Assembly (NCBI GenBank): GCA_965240325.2
Contig: OZ251222.1
Coordinates: 1,922,001-1,986,000 of the forward strand
DNA: 64,000 bases
From: Rebecca billardiae RCC1528
Taxonomy: Eukaryota; Haptophyta
Direction of reading: 5' to 3'
In this document: positions 40,610-51,428 of the stretch, piece after piece
Layout: each line of letters opens with the position of its first letter
Numbering within the stretch: the first letter of the stretch is position 1
The notes under the pieces: generated by a model
Seen by the model: the letters and a program-made list of their open reading frames with translations, nothing else
Database searches by the model: none
Told to the model about the DNA's origin: nothing
Program-made: the position numbers and the translations under genes

Positions 40610-42568
40610 ATGGATGCGCTGTGTAACACATACGTCTCCTACTTCACCACCAAGTACGTGCAGGTGCGAGACTGGCGGCTCGGTCTGGTGTACTACGCCG
40701 CTGTCTGTCTCTCGGTCATCTATGTCCTCGCTGACGTCATCATCCTGCGCAAGGGCTTCTTGGTCTACGAGCCGGTGATCGGTGTCGTTCGTCTCGACCT
40801 TCGCGGTGATGGCAGCGCGCTCAAGCACCCGTCGTCGTATCCGTACTGTCCCGAGGCCCGGACGAACGGATCGATGGCCGGCCGCTACGCCCACAGCGCG
40901 TCGGTGCTGCCCGAATGCCACGGCGTGCACACGGAGGCGCGCTGCGTTCGAATGGACGAGCACGACATCGTGTTCCCGCCTCACGAGGAGTCGGCCGTGT
41001 TCATTACAACCTCCTTGCTTGAGCTTGATGAAGAGGAGGAGTGTCCGGATAGCGACGACATCGACTGCGTGGGGCGCGAGGTCTGGCGCACGACGTCGTG
41101 CGAGCGCGCGCTCGCGCTGGGCATCGACGACGAGTTTGAGCTGAGCATCGAGCACACGCTCTTCACGCACGCGTCGACCGAGATGGATGGCTCGCTGATG
41201 AGCGAGAACGGCTCGGTCGTCGCCCGGCTGCCCAGGGGCGTGCCGTCCGCGCTGAAGCTTCGCGAGCTGCTAGCCGCGGCCGGCGTGCACCTTGACGACC
41301 CTGGGGGCTGGGACATGGGCAACGGCAGTGCGACGCTCGCAGTGCGCGACACCGGCATCGTGCTCGCGCTGATGATCGAGTACTCGAACATTTACACGAC
41401 CTTCTTCCCGGCGCACGATCCGGTGTACTCGATTCACGTGCGGCGTATGCACGACGCCTCGTTCGCCCTCGACGAGGTCGTGTACCACCCGCGCGCAGGC
41501 GCGGTGCAGGCCTCGGGCGCACCGCGCACGCGCACGGTGCGCCACCGCTCCGGCGTGCGCGTGAAAGCGTTTCAGACGGGCAAGATTGGCGAGTTCTCGT
41601 TCCAGCGGCTGCTGCTCAGCATTGCGTCGGGCCTGGTGATCGTGGGTACCGCGCGCGCCGTGGTCGACGTCCTCGCGCTCTTCGTCCTGCAAGACCGCAA
41701 GCGCTACTACGGCTACATTGTCCAAGAGACGGAGACGTATGAGCAGGTGCGCGCTCGGCGCAAGAAGGCGGAGGACTTGAGAGCCGAGACGCTCGGCGCA
41801 ATGCTCGTGCGGCAGAAGTCGTCGTCCGCGTACGCGCGGCTGGAGGAAGGGCGAGCAAACACGCCGGTCGCGCCGCCGCAGGGTCGCCAAGCCGGCATCC
41901 GCGCGTCGCTTTCGCGTCTGTCCGCACTGGTCGGTCTTGGCGGGCACCCCAGCTTTGCGAGCGCCAGCGCGCGCCGCGACGAGGTCATGGAGCTCTGGGC
42001 CAGCCTCAGGATCCAGCGAGGTTTTCGTGCCTGGCGCGCGTACCGTTCGAGCCTTCCCCAAGATGGCCACCGCAAGCCCCTCGGGACTTCCAGCAGCGCG
42101 CACCATGGCCGAGAGGCACTGCCAACGCCATCGCCCTACGCTCGAGCACAGCTTGCGGCCTCCGGCGGGCTGCATGGAGGTCCTGGCCGCATGCGGAGCG
42201 CCGACCACTACCACTGCGCGCGCAGCGATCGCCGTTCGCCCACACCGGAAGCCGCCGGCAGGGGCTCGTCGCTCTCGCCTGCAAGGGGTCGTTCGCCCTC
42301 GAAGGGGCCGCCAGGATCGCGAGCGCCGCGGCGCTCCGGCGCTCGCAATCGCAGCCCTGGTGGGGGCAAGCGCGCGCATGCGGGCCGCGAGCAGAGACAG
42401 GGCGCGGCGGGTCCGCACGACGGACAAGCAGCTCCGCGTAACGGGCGACCGCCTCGGGCTCGGGCACAGCAGCAGACCGGGTCATCGTCGACATCAGCAG
42501 GGCATCCGATGTTGCCACAGCATCACTCGTCGGCCCTGGGGGCTGATCACCACTACTACGACGCGTGA
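40610..42568 (+). CDS. P2X-like ligand-gated cation channel with IQ motif
   Basis: The 652-residue product has P2X receptor layout: two membrane helices and a large Cys-containing loop. The N-terminal YxTxK motif is present (Tyr11, Thr13, Lys15), then helix 1 (about 24-44) and KGFLVYEP. Six Cys lie in the first half of the loop, as in the P2X head domain. Before helix 2 the sequence RTVRHRSGVRVKAFQTGKIG parallels the P2X RTLIKAYGIRF...GKAGKF region, and helix 2 (331-359) keeps SGL and an Asp in VVDVL. The usual ATP-contact Lys in that region is His/Arg, and no NFR motif is seen, so the ligand is uncertain. The cytosolic tail has an IQ motif, RIQRGFRAWRAYR (466-479), for calmodulin. The open frame begins at a GTG; the ATG at 40610 is used. 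Confidence 0.8.
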   Translation: MDALCNTYVSYFTTKYVQVRDWRLGLVYYAAVCLSVIYVLADVIILRKGFLVYEPVIGVVRLDLRGDGSALKHPSSYPYCPEARTNGSMAGRYAHSASVLPECHGVHTEARCVRMDEHDIVFPPHEESAVFITTSLLELDEEEECPDSDDIDCVGREVWRTTSCERALALGIDDEFELSIEHTLFTHASTEMDGSLMSENGSVVARLPRGVPSALKLRELLAAAGVHLDDPGGWDMGNGSATLAVRDTGIVLALMIEYSNIYTTFFPAHDPVYSIHVRRMHDASFALDEVVYHPRAGAVQASGAPRTRTVRHRSGVRVKAFQTGKIGEFSFQRLLLSIASGLVIVGTARAVVDVLALFVLQDRKRYYGYIVQETETYEQVRARRKKAEDLRAETLGAMLVRQKSSSAYARLEEGRANTPVAPPQGRQAGIRASLSRLSALVGLGGHPSFASASARRDEVMELWASLRIQRGFRAWRAYRSSLPQDGHRKPLGTSSSAHHGREALPTPSPYARAQLAASGGLHGGPGRMRSADHYHCARSDRRSPTPEAAGRGSSLSPARGRSPSKGPPGSRAPRRSGARNRSPGGGKRAHAGREQRQGAAGPHDGQAAPRNGRPPRARAQQQTGSSSTSAGHPMLPQHHSSALGADHHYYDA

Positions 42569-43467
<899 letters not shown>

Positions 43468-43671
43468 GACCGCGTTCCGCGGTCCTTTTCCGTAGAACGA
43501 ACGTAGTTCGGGGCCCGCGGTGGCGGTGCACCCTCCGTCGCAGTCGTCTATTGACAGACCAGTTGCATGCCCGTACAACTAGACTCCAGCGGCGCGCCGC
43601 TGCGCCCCGGCGCCGGCGCCGCGGGCGCGGGCCCATCGCAGCCGCCGGCGCGGCGCCCGGATTGTGTACAG

Positions 43672-43985
43672 GCGGATGCGACGAGGCGTGATCGACGAAT
43701 AAGCGCGACTCCACGTGCACGCCAGGCCACGTGGAGCTGACAGCCAGGGAACACTGTGCGGGGCCGCGGATTCGTTCGGGCCGCTGCTGCTGACCGCGCT
43801 GTCTGTCGACAGTGTCGTCACCGCGCGCCGCGGCAGCGCCAGGAGTAGTCAGTAGATGATTTGCACTGGTCCGAGTAGGGTTCGACCAGCGCCTGCGCGA
43901 CGGCCGACAGGCGGGCGCGAGGCGTGATCGACGCATGAGCGCAACTCTATCTACGCGGAGCTGACAGCCAGAGGGAGCACTGTGT
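43672..43985. repeat. Pair of diverged direct repeats
   Basis: Two segments of about 75-90 bases, 43672-43761 and roughly 43910-43985, share gaggcgtgatcgacg, then gagctgacagccag and a cactgtg end. They are about three-quarters identical by eye. They lie between the AT microsatellite and a helix-turn-helix open frame and may be remnants of an old element. Confidence 0.6.
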
Positions 43986-44047
43986 GTGCCGAGGTGCGAG
44001 GGCACCGGTGATCGTTATTTCGCGCGCCGCGCGTGCACTGCACGGGG

Positions 44048-44548
44048 TCACGGGGTGACACACCTCGGTCGGGCTCGGCACGCGTCGCAGAGGCACGGCC
44101 AGCTCTGGGGACGTCGCGCACCACCGTCGCCCGCGCCGCAGCTCGTCCTCCTAGGTCCGCCCGTCCAGCGCTGCAGACAGACTCGCCGGCGCGGGCCGAG
44201 AGTGAGTGCCGCAAAGCGGCTGCCAGCTGTTGGGCCGGGTGAGGAGGAGGGAGGGAGCTGGCCTGCGGGGCGCGTGGTGAAGTCGGTGATCAGCCGCGCC
44301 GCGCTCCCCCTGCCGAGTGCGCCATCGTCCTCCAGCACGGTGCGGACCTTGCCAAGGATGTTGTAGATCGATCGGCGCGGCACGCAGTACTTCACCGCCG
44401 CAGAGCCCACGTCATGCTTGCGCCTCACGACTGAGATGGCAGCAGCAATGCTCGAGAGCGTGTTATTGCCCCCTTTCGTCGTCACTGCCCCTGAGTCGCG
44501 CAGCATGTTCAACACGCGGAGAGCGCAGTCCTGGTCTGTGTCGCCCAT
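44048..44548 (-). CDS. Possible helix-turn-helix protein or transposase remnant
   Basis: The frame from the ATG at 44548 encodes 166 residues. Residues about 33-70 (IAAAISVVRRKHDVGSAAVK followed by YCVPRRSIYNILGKV) look like a Psq or homeodomain-like helix-turn-helix, as found in pogo/Tc1-type transposases and some regulators. The C-terminal 90 residues are Arg/Pro/Ser-rich with no motif and may not be coding. It lies in a repeat-rich desert next to direct repeats, so a decayed transposase N-terminus is at least as likely as a working gene. Confidence 0.35.
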   Translation of the reverse strand: MGDTDQDCALRVLNMLRDSGAVTTKGGNNTLSSIAAAISVVRRKHDVGSAAVKYCVPRRSIYNILGKVRTVLEDDGALGRGSAARLITDFTTRPAGQLPPSSSPGPTAGSRFAALTLGPRRRVCLQRWTGGPRRTSCGAGDGGARRPQSWPCLCDACRARPRCVTP

Positions 44549-44622
44549 CGATGTGCGTCGCAAGGCACTCCCTTGGACAGGCTCCGCAGTTGACGACCTC
44601 TTTCACCTCGGCACGTGCCTGT

Positions 44623-44936
44623 TGTAGCTCTCTGATCAAGAACTAGTGCCTTGCGTGCCGGGTAGCTCTCTGATCAGTAGGTTACGACGCGGTGGATTCA
44701 TTCTCCTGATGGCTCATTGATGAATACCATTTGTCGTCACGAAGCGGTGGATTCGTTCTCCTGATGGCTCCTTGATGAATGTAGCTCTCTGATCAAGAAC
44801 TAGTGCCTTGCGTGCCGGGTAGCTCTCTGATCAGTAGGTTACGACGCGGTGGATTCATTCTCCTGATGGCTCATTGATGAATACCATTTGTCGTCACGAA
44901 GCGGTGGATTCGTTCTCCTGATGGCTCCTTGATGAA
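44623..44936. repeat. 157-base tandem duplication
   Basis: Copy 1 (44623-44779) and copy 2 (44780-44936) appear identical. Each contains smaller repeats: tagctctctgatca occurs twice and cctgatggctc with tgatgaat occurs twice. The exact identity indicates a recent duplication. No coding potential is seen. Confidence 0.92.
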
Positions 44937-45048
44937 TACCATTTGTCAGATGGCGACGATCAGGTAACGAGTGGTATGATAAAGAGTCCGGTCACACGCG
45001 ACCCGCTTCCTCTGCAATCCCAGCTTTCGGCATACGCGGGTACGATAC

Positions 45049-45406
45049 ATTATGGCCCGCGGTGAAGATAAATACGATGAGAGTCGTTGCGGCGGCGGCC
45101 GGCGAGGCCATATTTATTTTACTATGGTCACACATGAACGAGAGTCTACCCACAATTACCCTGCCTGGCACACTTGGGCGCGGGTTTCGTTGATTCCTCT
45201 GAATACAAAAGAGCCGGGCGCGACCTTTTTCGACGAGGATGCACCTGTAAGGGAGTCTCAAAATTCGAAACTCGGTCTCCTCCAGCCCTGAAAATCGTCC
45301 CCCGTCCCTTTTTTCTTTGACGATCAAAGATCTTTTTGAAACGTGGTTCGGGCCCGCTGGTGCGGGCTCCACGCTGCGCGCTCCGCCCTGCACCGCGGGC
45401 CATTAT
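45049..45406. mobile_element. MITE-like element with target-site duplication
   Basis: An 11-base terminal inverted repeat, ggcccgcggtg at 45054-45064 and caccgcgggcc at 45391-45401, bounds 348 bases. It is flanked on both sides by attat (45049-45053 and 45402-45406), a candidate 5-base target-site duplication. The interior is unusually AT-rich with runs of T and has no transposase. A 133-residue open frame spanning it on the minus strand is probably fortuitous. The call fits a non-autonomous DNA transposon; the family cannot be named. Confidence 0.65.
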
Positions 45407-45507
45407 ATATATGCGAGCCGGATTCTTTAGGCGCCGTCGCTCATACGTCTGAGACCGACTCAGTGAGTTATATTACAAGTAGACGATTCCCTATAAGGCG
45501 CCACATA

Positions 45508-45665
<158 letters not shown>

Positions 45666-45747
45666 CGTCCTGCTCATTAATTATCGCTCAGAATCAGTCA
45701 TGGCCGGGCGCCTGCCGGACTCGCGCGGCTCGACACCGCCACCATCA

Positions 45748-47226
45748 TCAATACGACGAGACCGCTGCAAGGAGGCGCTCCCGCGGCAGCACCTCCGGCT
45801 GCGGCGGTCTGAACGTAAATTCTGGCAGCATTCCAGAGCGGTGAGAGCCGCGGCCCACCGGCTCGCCTCCGCCTCGGCTTGGCTCGCCATGTAGTCTTCC
45901 CGAGAGCAAGGCAAGGTAGCTGGGCAGGGCGCAGAGCCCAGCCGATGCGTCGACGTCCATCCGCGACGGCGATGACGCCAGCATCCACTGCAGCGTCGAC
46001 GGCAGTGCACCCTCTGGCTTCGCGCGGACGCGGTCGCGCGCGGCCACGGGGGCGGGTGGTGACGACGGTAGCACCGGCGGCGTGGACGGCGGTGCGTACT
46101 CTCGCGACACCGTCATAGGGATCACGAATTGCTCCCAGATATCGAGCAGCGGGCCGAAGCCACCGCCAGGGCCTCCTCGCGCGGCCAGCTCGCGGCCGAT
46201 AGCCAGCAGCGCGCCGGCGAGCAGCCGCGCCGGGCGGGGAAAGAGGTGGTGCGTGCGGCGGCTCCACGGCCGCGCTGCCAGGAGCACGAGCTCGACGCAC
46301 GTGCCCTGCAGTCCGCTCGAGTGGAAGCGCGCCTGACGGGCCTTCGCCAGACTGAGCGGCGACGGCGCGCCGGGCCGGCGCGCGGCGCAGATGTCCGCCC
46401 CCTCGCGGAGCAGCGCGAGTGTGCGCTCGGGGGAAGGCGCCGTGCGCGAAGGGAAGAGCCCGACGTAGTGCAGCGGCGTACTCCACTCGTCGGTGCGCGC
46501 CAGCCAGTCGGCGAGCTCCACGTTCCCCGAGCACATCGCCATGTCGCGCACGGACTCGCCTTTCGCGGTGCGCCGCCGAGCTCCGTACGAGGCCAGGACA
46601 AGGGCGGTCTCGACATGCGACTCATGCTCGGGCCGAAGAGAGGCGGGCTGGTGGTGGTGAATGCACACGAGCTCGAGCGCGGTGTGGCCCGCGCGAGACT
46701 GCCAGTTCACGTCTGCCCCGGCGCGCAACAGCTCCTGCACGACGAGCACGTGGCCGCACAGGGCTGACCGGCAGAGAGCGGGCATGCTCGCCTCTCCAAT
46801 TGCGTCGGGAGCCACGTTGGCGTCGAGGAGGAGCCGCACGCACGGGGGTGAGTGCGCATCGGCAGCCGACAGCAGCGCGCTCGCGAGCATGGTGGAAATG
46901 GCCGAGTCGCGCTCAACGCCGCGGATGTGGTTGAGGAGGACTTCGAGGCAGCTCTCGTGGGCGTTACGCGCCGCATGCTCGAACGCGCTCAGCTCGAAGC
47001 GGCCACACGCGTACACGCTGTGGCCCATCTCCAGCAGCATCGCGAGGGCCAGGATGTCGCCGGCACCCGCCGCAATCACCAGCGGCGGCTCGGCGTCGTC
47101 CATCGAAAGGGTGGGACCGTGCTGTCGGCGCAGGAAGCGCCGGATGCAGTCGTTGTGGCCATTGCGGCACGCTTCGGGGAGTGTCGCGCAGCACCTGCTC
47201 GGCAGGGGAGCGTGACGCAGCTTCAT
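45748..47226 (-). CDS. Ankyrin repeat protein
   Basis: The 492-residue product begins at an ATG at 47226. Ankyrin-type repeats are readable over the first 270 residues, for example EPPLVIAAGAGDILALAMLL, LSAFEHAARNAHESCLEVLL, MPALCRSALCGHVLVVQELL followed by RAGADVNWQ, and GHTALELVC. The region about 225-300 has degenerate repeats (WSTPLHYVG, LALLREGADI). The C-terminal 170 residues are rich in Arg, Pro and Ser. There is no signal peptide or membrane helix. The final residues overlap no neighbour; a GA microsatellite lies just downstream. Function is limited to protein binding by inference. Confidence 0.85.
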   Translation of the reverse strand: MKLRHAPLPSRCCATLPEACRNGHNDCIRRFLRRQHGPTLSMDDAEPPLVIAAGAGDILALAMLLEMGHSVYACGRFELSAFEHAARNAHESCLEVLLNHIRGVERDSAISTMLASALLSAADAHSPPCVRLLLDANVAPDAIGEASMPALCRSALCGHVLVVQELLRAGADVNWQSRAGHTALELVCIHHHQPASLRPEHESHVETALVLASYGARRRTAKGESVRDMAMCSGNVELADWLARTDEWSTPLHYVGLFPSRTAPSPERTLALLREGADICAARRPGAPSPLSLAKARQARFHSSGLQGTCVELVLLAARPWSRRTHHLFPRPARLLAGALLAIGRELAARGGPGGGFGPLLDIWEQFVIPMTVSREYAPPSTPPVLPSSPPAPVAARDRVRAKPEGALPSTLQWMLASSPSRMDVDASAGLCALPSYLALLSGRLHGEPSRGGGEPVGRGSHRSGMLPEFTFRPPQPEVLPRERLLAAVSSY

Positions 47227-48291
47227 GTGGGTTGGTACGTGAGTCGCCGAGTTCAGAGTTGTCGGTCGTGTGATTCGGAGGATGTGAAGGTGAAAAATTG
47301 CGACAGGCTGACGAGCCGCGCGGCGACACGTGATTGGCGGCGAGGCTCGATGAACAACTACAGGTGTGAAGCGACAGAAGCGTTGAGGGGACCAGAATCA
47401 CGAGATTGATATGCAGATCTGGAAGGAAGTCCAAGGGCGGGGAAGGCTTGTCACAGGGAGATATGGAGATTCCATTAATATTGATGATTAAATTCGTTTA
47501 TGCTGTATGGTTTACTACCTTACAATTTTATCGTGCACAATCATGTCGTCATCTTCAGGTGTCGGCCAATCAGCTTTGCTTGGTCAATTCCACGATATGA
47601 TGACAGCGGTTCCCGATCCGAGCATTCGAACTGGCCCAGCATGGAACACAAGAAACGGACGTACGTAGCCTCTTGCTTGCCGTCGTCGGCGGCCCCGATT
47701 GTTATCCGCACTTCTGTGGGGCCTCGGCAGATGCGCGACCAGAATAACCCCATTCCGCCTGCCATACCTGCTAGAGGTGTGCACGTTATCACCTGGGGCT
47801 GAGCGGAGATAGAGCAGAGTGCCTGCGGTCCGATGTGCCTCCCGGCGGAGTGACGGCGTCGTCCTCTGAACTTAAGTCTTTCTGCGCGCAAACTTGCCGG
47901 GCAAGAAACAACAAGTAAACTTGTGCTTGCTGGCTCGAGAGACGAGAAGCGGCCAGGTCTATCGCTGGGAGGGGGATGCAACAACGCCCAAGCCGCAGGA
48001 GTCGCCCCCGTCAATCAGCCGCGCCTTGCGGGTTTGACCCTGTCAAGTTGTCAGACCCGGTAAGTCGTTAGACTGCGGAAACTGACCATTGGTCGCGGTC
48101 GTTCCGAGTCCAGTCCGGCCGTGACAGCGGCCTTCGCTCTGCACCAGAACTCGCTCAGCCTCCTCGGGCCTCCAGCGACTGCACCCTGTTCGCATGGGTG
48201 CCGGTCTGCCGGATGCCACGACGTTCAGAAACGGACAACTCGGAGTCTCGGACTCCGGCGACTCACGAGTCACCACGTCTTCCGGATTCGC
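47227..48291. other. Intergenic DNA, no gene seen
   Basis: These 1065 bases separate the divergent ankyrin and HAD genes. The middle part is AT-richer. Open frames of 60-160 residues exist, but none has motifs or codon bias like the neighbouring genes. No RNA gene could be folded by eye. Confidence 0.45.
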
Positions 48292-49410
48292 ATGACGGCA
48301 CCAAGGTATCTCCCCATCGCGCTCGTCGTGGCCAGCGCGCGCTCCGCTCTCGCGTCCATGTCCTCGGCGTCGCTGGGCGCCTCGGCTGCCCTGGCGGCGG
48401 CGAGTGGGGCAGACTCGTCCTCCGCCGCGCCTGGAGGCGTCCCTGCGCCGCCCGGTGCGCGCCGGCCGCTGCGCGCTGTGTTCTCGGACCTCGACGGCAC
48501 GCTGGTGCACTTCTCGTCGTGGTTTGAGGCGCACGGCGTGCGGCTGGTGGAGGGCGCGCAGGGGTCGGGCAACGAGGGCGAGGATCCATTGCGCGCAACA
48601 GTTGAGAATGACGAGGGCGAGCGCCGCGCGTGCCGCGTGCTCCCCCGCTCGACGATGGGCCTCGGCTACGTGTCCGATCGGACGGTCGAGCTCGTCGCCG
48701 ACCTGCGCGAGCGCGGCGTCAAGTTCGTGATCATCACGGCGGCGCGCAAGTCGACGCTGCTCGAGCGGCTGCCGCTGTTGCCCACGGCCGACGTCGCCGT
48801 GTGCGAGTGCGGCACGCGCATCTACTACGGCGGCGAGCTCGACGTGGAGTGGGCGAAACGGTTCGAGCACGTGTCGGGGCCGCTCGAGACGGACGTGCCG
48901 CCGCTCGAGCGCCCCGAGCCGCTGTGGCGCCTGTACAGGGCGATGGTCGAGGCGGGGCTCACCTGCGACTCGCGCTCGTACTGGGGCTGCTTCCGCGTCG
49001 ACACCAAGGACGACCCGGCCGCGGCGCAGAAGGTGGAGCAGTTCCGCTCGCAAATGTCCACCGAGATTTCGTCCTCGATGAATCTGGGCAAGTACGACTT
49101 CTACCCGGCGATGTGCGGGAAGGGGAACGCTGTGCGCTACCTGCAGCAGAAGCTCGGCGTCGCGCGCGAGGAATCCGCGGCGCTGTTCGATGACGACAAC
49201 GACCTGCCCATGGCCGAGGCGTGCGCCTGGCAGCTGCTGCCCGCCCTCACATCGGATTCGATCGTCGCAGCCGTGCGCGCGCACCCGGAGTGGCGCGTGG
49301 CGAAGCGGTGCGGGCAAGGGGTGTTCGCCATCGAGGAGCTGCTCGAGACGCTCAGCGGACAGGCTGCCAGCGAGACGCCCGCGCCCGCTGGCGGGATCCG
49401 TGCAACATGA
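48292..49410 (+). CDS. HAD-superfamily phosphatase with N-terminal leader
   Basis: The 372-residue protein has the haloacid dehalogenase hydrolase motifs: motif I FSDLDGTLVHF near residue 65 (nucleophile and acid Asp pair), a Thr in FVIITAARKST (motif II), a Lys in KGNAV (motif III), and DDDNDLPMAE near 300 (motif IV). The large cap between motifs II and III places it with type IIB enzymes such as Cof-type and sucrose-phosphate phosphatases. The substrate is unknown. The first 50 residues are hydrophobic then Ala/Ser-rich (YLPIALVVASARSALAS), compatible with a targeting leader to the secretory route or plastid. The open frame begins at a GTG (48121); the ATG at 48292 is used. Confidence 0.85.
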   Translation: MTAPRYLPIALVVASARSALASMSSASLGASAALAAASGADSSSAAPGGVPAPPGARRPLRAVFSDLDGTLVHFSSWFEAHGVRLVEGAQGSGNEGEDPLRATVENDEGERRACRVLPRSTMGLGYVSDRTVELVADLRERGVKFVIITAARKSTLLERLPLLPTADVAVCECGTRIYYGGELDVEWAKRFEHVSGPLETDVPPLERPEPLWRLYRAMVEAGLTCDSRSYWGCFRVDTKDDPAAAQKVEQFRSQMSTEISSSMNLGKYDFYPAMCGKGNAVRYLQQKLGVAREESAALFDDDNDLPMAEACAWQLLPALTSDSIVAAVRAHPEWRVAKRCGQGVFAIEELLETLSGQAASETPAPAGGIRAT

Positions 49411-50027
49411 GAATCCTAAACGTCGCACGTGCTCGTTGGACAGACCGTGTCAATGGGACCGCGTGATCGCGCGCGGCGCCCGGAGCACAGACTCGAGCAC
49501 GATTGTCAGCCTGAGCAGTGCCCGCATACAGACAGGCACTATAGCACCGGAAGGTGAGACTATTAAGGCCAGAGGGGCAGGCGGCAGGGCTCTCCCGCTC
49601 GGCAATCTCTCTCGAAGCCGTCTCACCCGCGAGTCGGGGCCCGACGGCCGCGGGCGCGGAGCGGGAGCGGCGGCCGGCCGGCCGCCGGAGCGGAATTGCC
49701 GGACAGTAGTCTTAGAGTAGTCTGATGACGCAGACGATACTCATGATTCTATCTGATGATTTATAACGACACAGGTAGGACGACGCGGGTCTACTGATTC
49801 GTCGGCGGCAGTGCCCGATCGTCGACACGAAGTCGGCGTTGGTGGCAGAGCATAGCCTGCACCGCGATCGTATTAAATTATCGGCCTGATTGAGCTGCTG
49901 AAGCGCGATCCAACCCGCGGGCGGCCGGCCTATTTTTGGTGTTTTTCGCCGACGACAAAAATAAGCCTCGATATTTTGTCTCGCCGCGCCGCCGCAAGTC
50001 CGCCGATCGCCGCGCTGGTGACCACCA
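49411..50027. other. Intergenic DNA, no gene seen
   Basis: These 617 bases include a short ggccggccgg run near 49672-49682 and AT-rich DNA near 49720-49880. The final 100 bases are the upstream region of a small coiled-coil gene. No other feature is supported. Confidence 0.45.
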
Positions 50028-50366
50028 ATGCAGCCCCAGCAGCAGCCACAATCGGGCGGCGGTGGTGGGGCAGGCGGCTTCTTGGGCAACATCGGCAGAA
50101 AGCTGTCGACTGGTGCCGATGTTGCGCAGCGCACCGTCAAGGCACAGGCGCTCAAGGCCGAGATCCTGATGAAGGAGGGCACGGTCAAAGGCGTGAAGCA
50201 GGAGATGGGCATCAACATCTATGCGCCCCTGGAGACTGGAGACCAGGCAGAGGTGGCGCGAATCTTCAACGAGTTCAAGGTGAAGGTGGACGCGATCAAC
50301 GCCGAAATCGCCGCCAAGAGGATGGAGATCGCCGAGCTGGAAAAGGCCGGCGCGACACCAGCGTGA
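50028..50366 (+). CDS. Small Gly-rich coiled-coil protein, unknown
   Basis: This 112-residue protein starts at an ATG at 50028. The first 20 residues are Gln/Gly-rich, followed by FLGNIGRKLSTGADVAQRTV and a helical region. The C-terminal half (AEVARIFNEFKVKVDAINAE and on) has heptad-like spacing and is likely a coiled coil. Composition and third-base GC are like real genes here and unlike the flanking DNA. I do not recognise the family, and there is no signal peptide or membrane segment. It may be a small subunit or adaptor. Confidence 0.7.
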   Translation: MQPQQQPQSGGGGGAGGFLGNIGRKLSTGADVAQRTVKAQALKAEILMKEGTVKGVKQEMGINIYAPLETGDQAEVARIFNEFKVKVDAINAEIAAKRMEIAELEKAGATPA

Positions 50367-51428
50367 TCGCCGTTGTACTTGCAGTGCATGGTCCTGTCTC
50401 GAGGCACCACGAGGGCACATCTTGGCTGCCCGAGCGGTGCGGTGGCCTGGAGGTGGCCCCAGACTCTCCGCATATCGACCGCCAGGCTCTTGCGTATCAG
50501 CTCTTGCGTCTCGACTGTCAAACATCATCGCTGTCGAGACGCGGCCGCTGCGACCGAGTGTCAGCCGGAGTGATGACGAGTACGCTTTGGCCCTCCGGTC
50601 AGCGGCCATCTCACCTTTGCGACTCTCGAGTACGCGGTCAGGGTCCGACGGCAGTAGTGTCACTCAACAGCAGTGGCGACTGGGCAGACCGCAGTGCAGG
50701 CGGCGATGCCGCTCTCGAAGACTCGAACCATGTCCGCCGTTTAGGCCGTACAGTGGCGCCGTTAGACTCCGAGACAATGCCCGTGATCGACTGAGTGAGA
50801 CTGCCCCGGTGCGCGGCGGCCCACGGTGACCGGAAGAGTCCGGGGGTGAGCCACGGTGGCCCGTGCCCGCCGTGGTCGCCGGCGCCGTGGCGGCAGGCGC
50901 CGCACTGCGCCGCAGGCGGGTCAAATTATTACGACGACGGTAGACTGGCATCGGTACAGTAGTTAGGCATCAATGACAATGTAGCTAGCTAGTCATACGC
51001 CATACGGCATCATGCGCTTTGACGGCTTTGAGTTTGAGTCCGCGCGCGTCACTGCTCGGACTGACGGGCGAGGCTCGGTCCACGTTGTTCACTACTATAG
51101 CTGTGCCTGTATTACACTGAGCGTCTAAACTGTAGTATATATAGTTATACTATATATATATATATATATACGCCGTGGCACTGGACGGACCTGAGACTTG
51201 AGAGTGAGTGAGACTGCTGATGACTGACTGGACACCGTTGGTTGATAATGCTAATAGTATTAATTTATAAGTTGTTTTTTCTGAAAAACAGCAGACCAGC
51301 AGTGGGCGCCGCCGCGCCGGTCCTCGGATTGCCGTGGGCGCCGCACTGATGACCAATCGATGGCAGGCAAAATAATGGGCCATGGGCGCAATGCCGCTCG
51401 AGTGTCATCAGCCGCTGTCGTCGCGTAG
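50367..51428. other. Intergenic DNA with short AT repeat
   Basis: These 1062 bases hold no supported gene. A GC-rich stretch with several copies of ccgtgg lies at 50820-50900, and an imperfect TA repeat lies at about 51135-51170. The remainder is the 3' flank of the convergent pol kappa gene. Confidence 0.45.

Noticed and set aside
44992-45393. 133-residue minus-strand open frame
   Set aside because: It lies within the MITE-like element, begins near one terminus and shows no protein motif.
47600-47640. Possible tRNA T-loop (gcattcgaac) on the minus strand
   Set aside because: The flanking bases do not form a T stem or acceptor stem.
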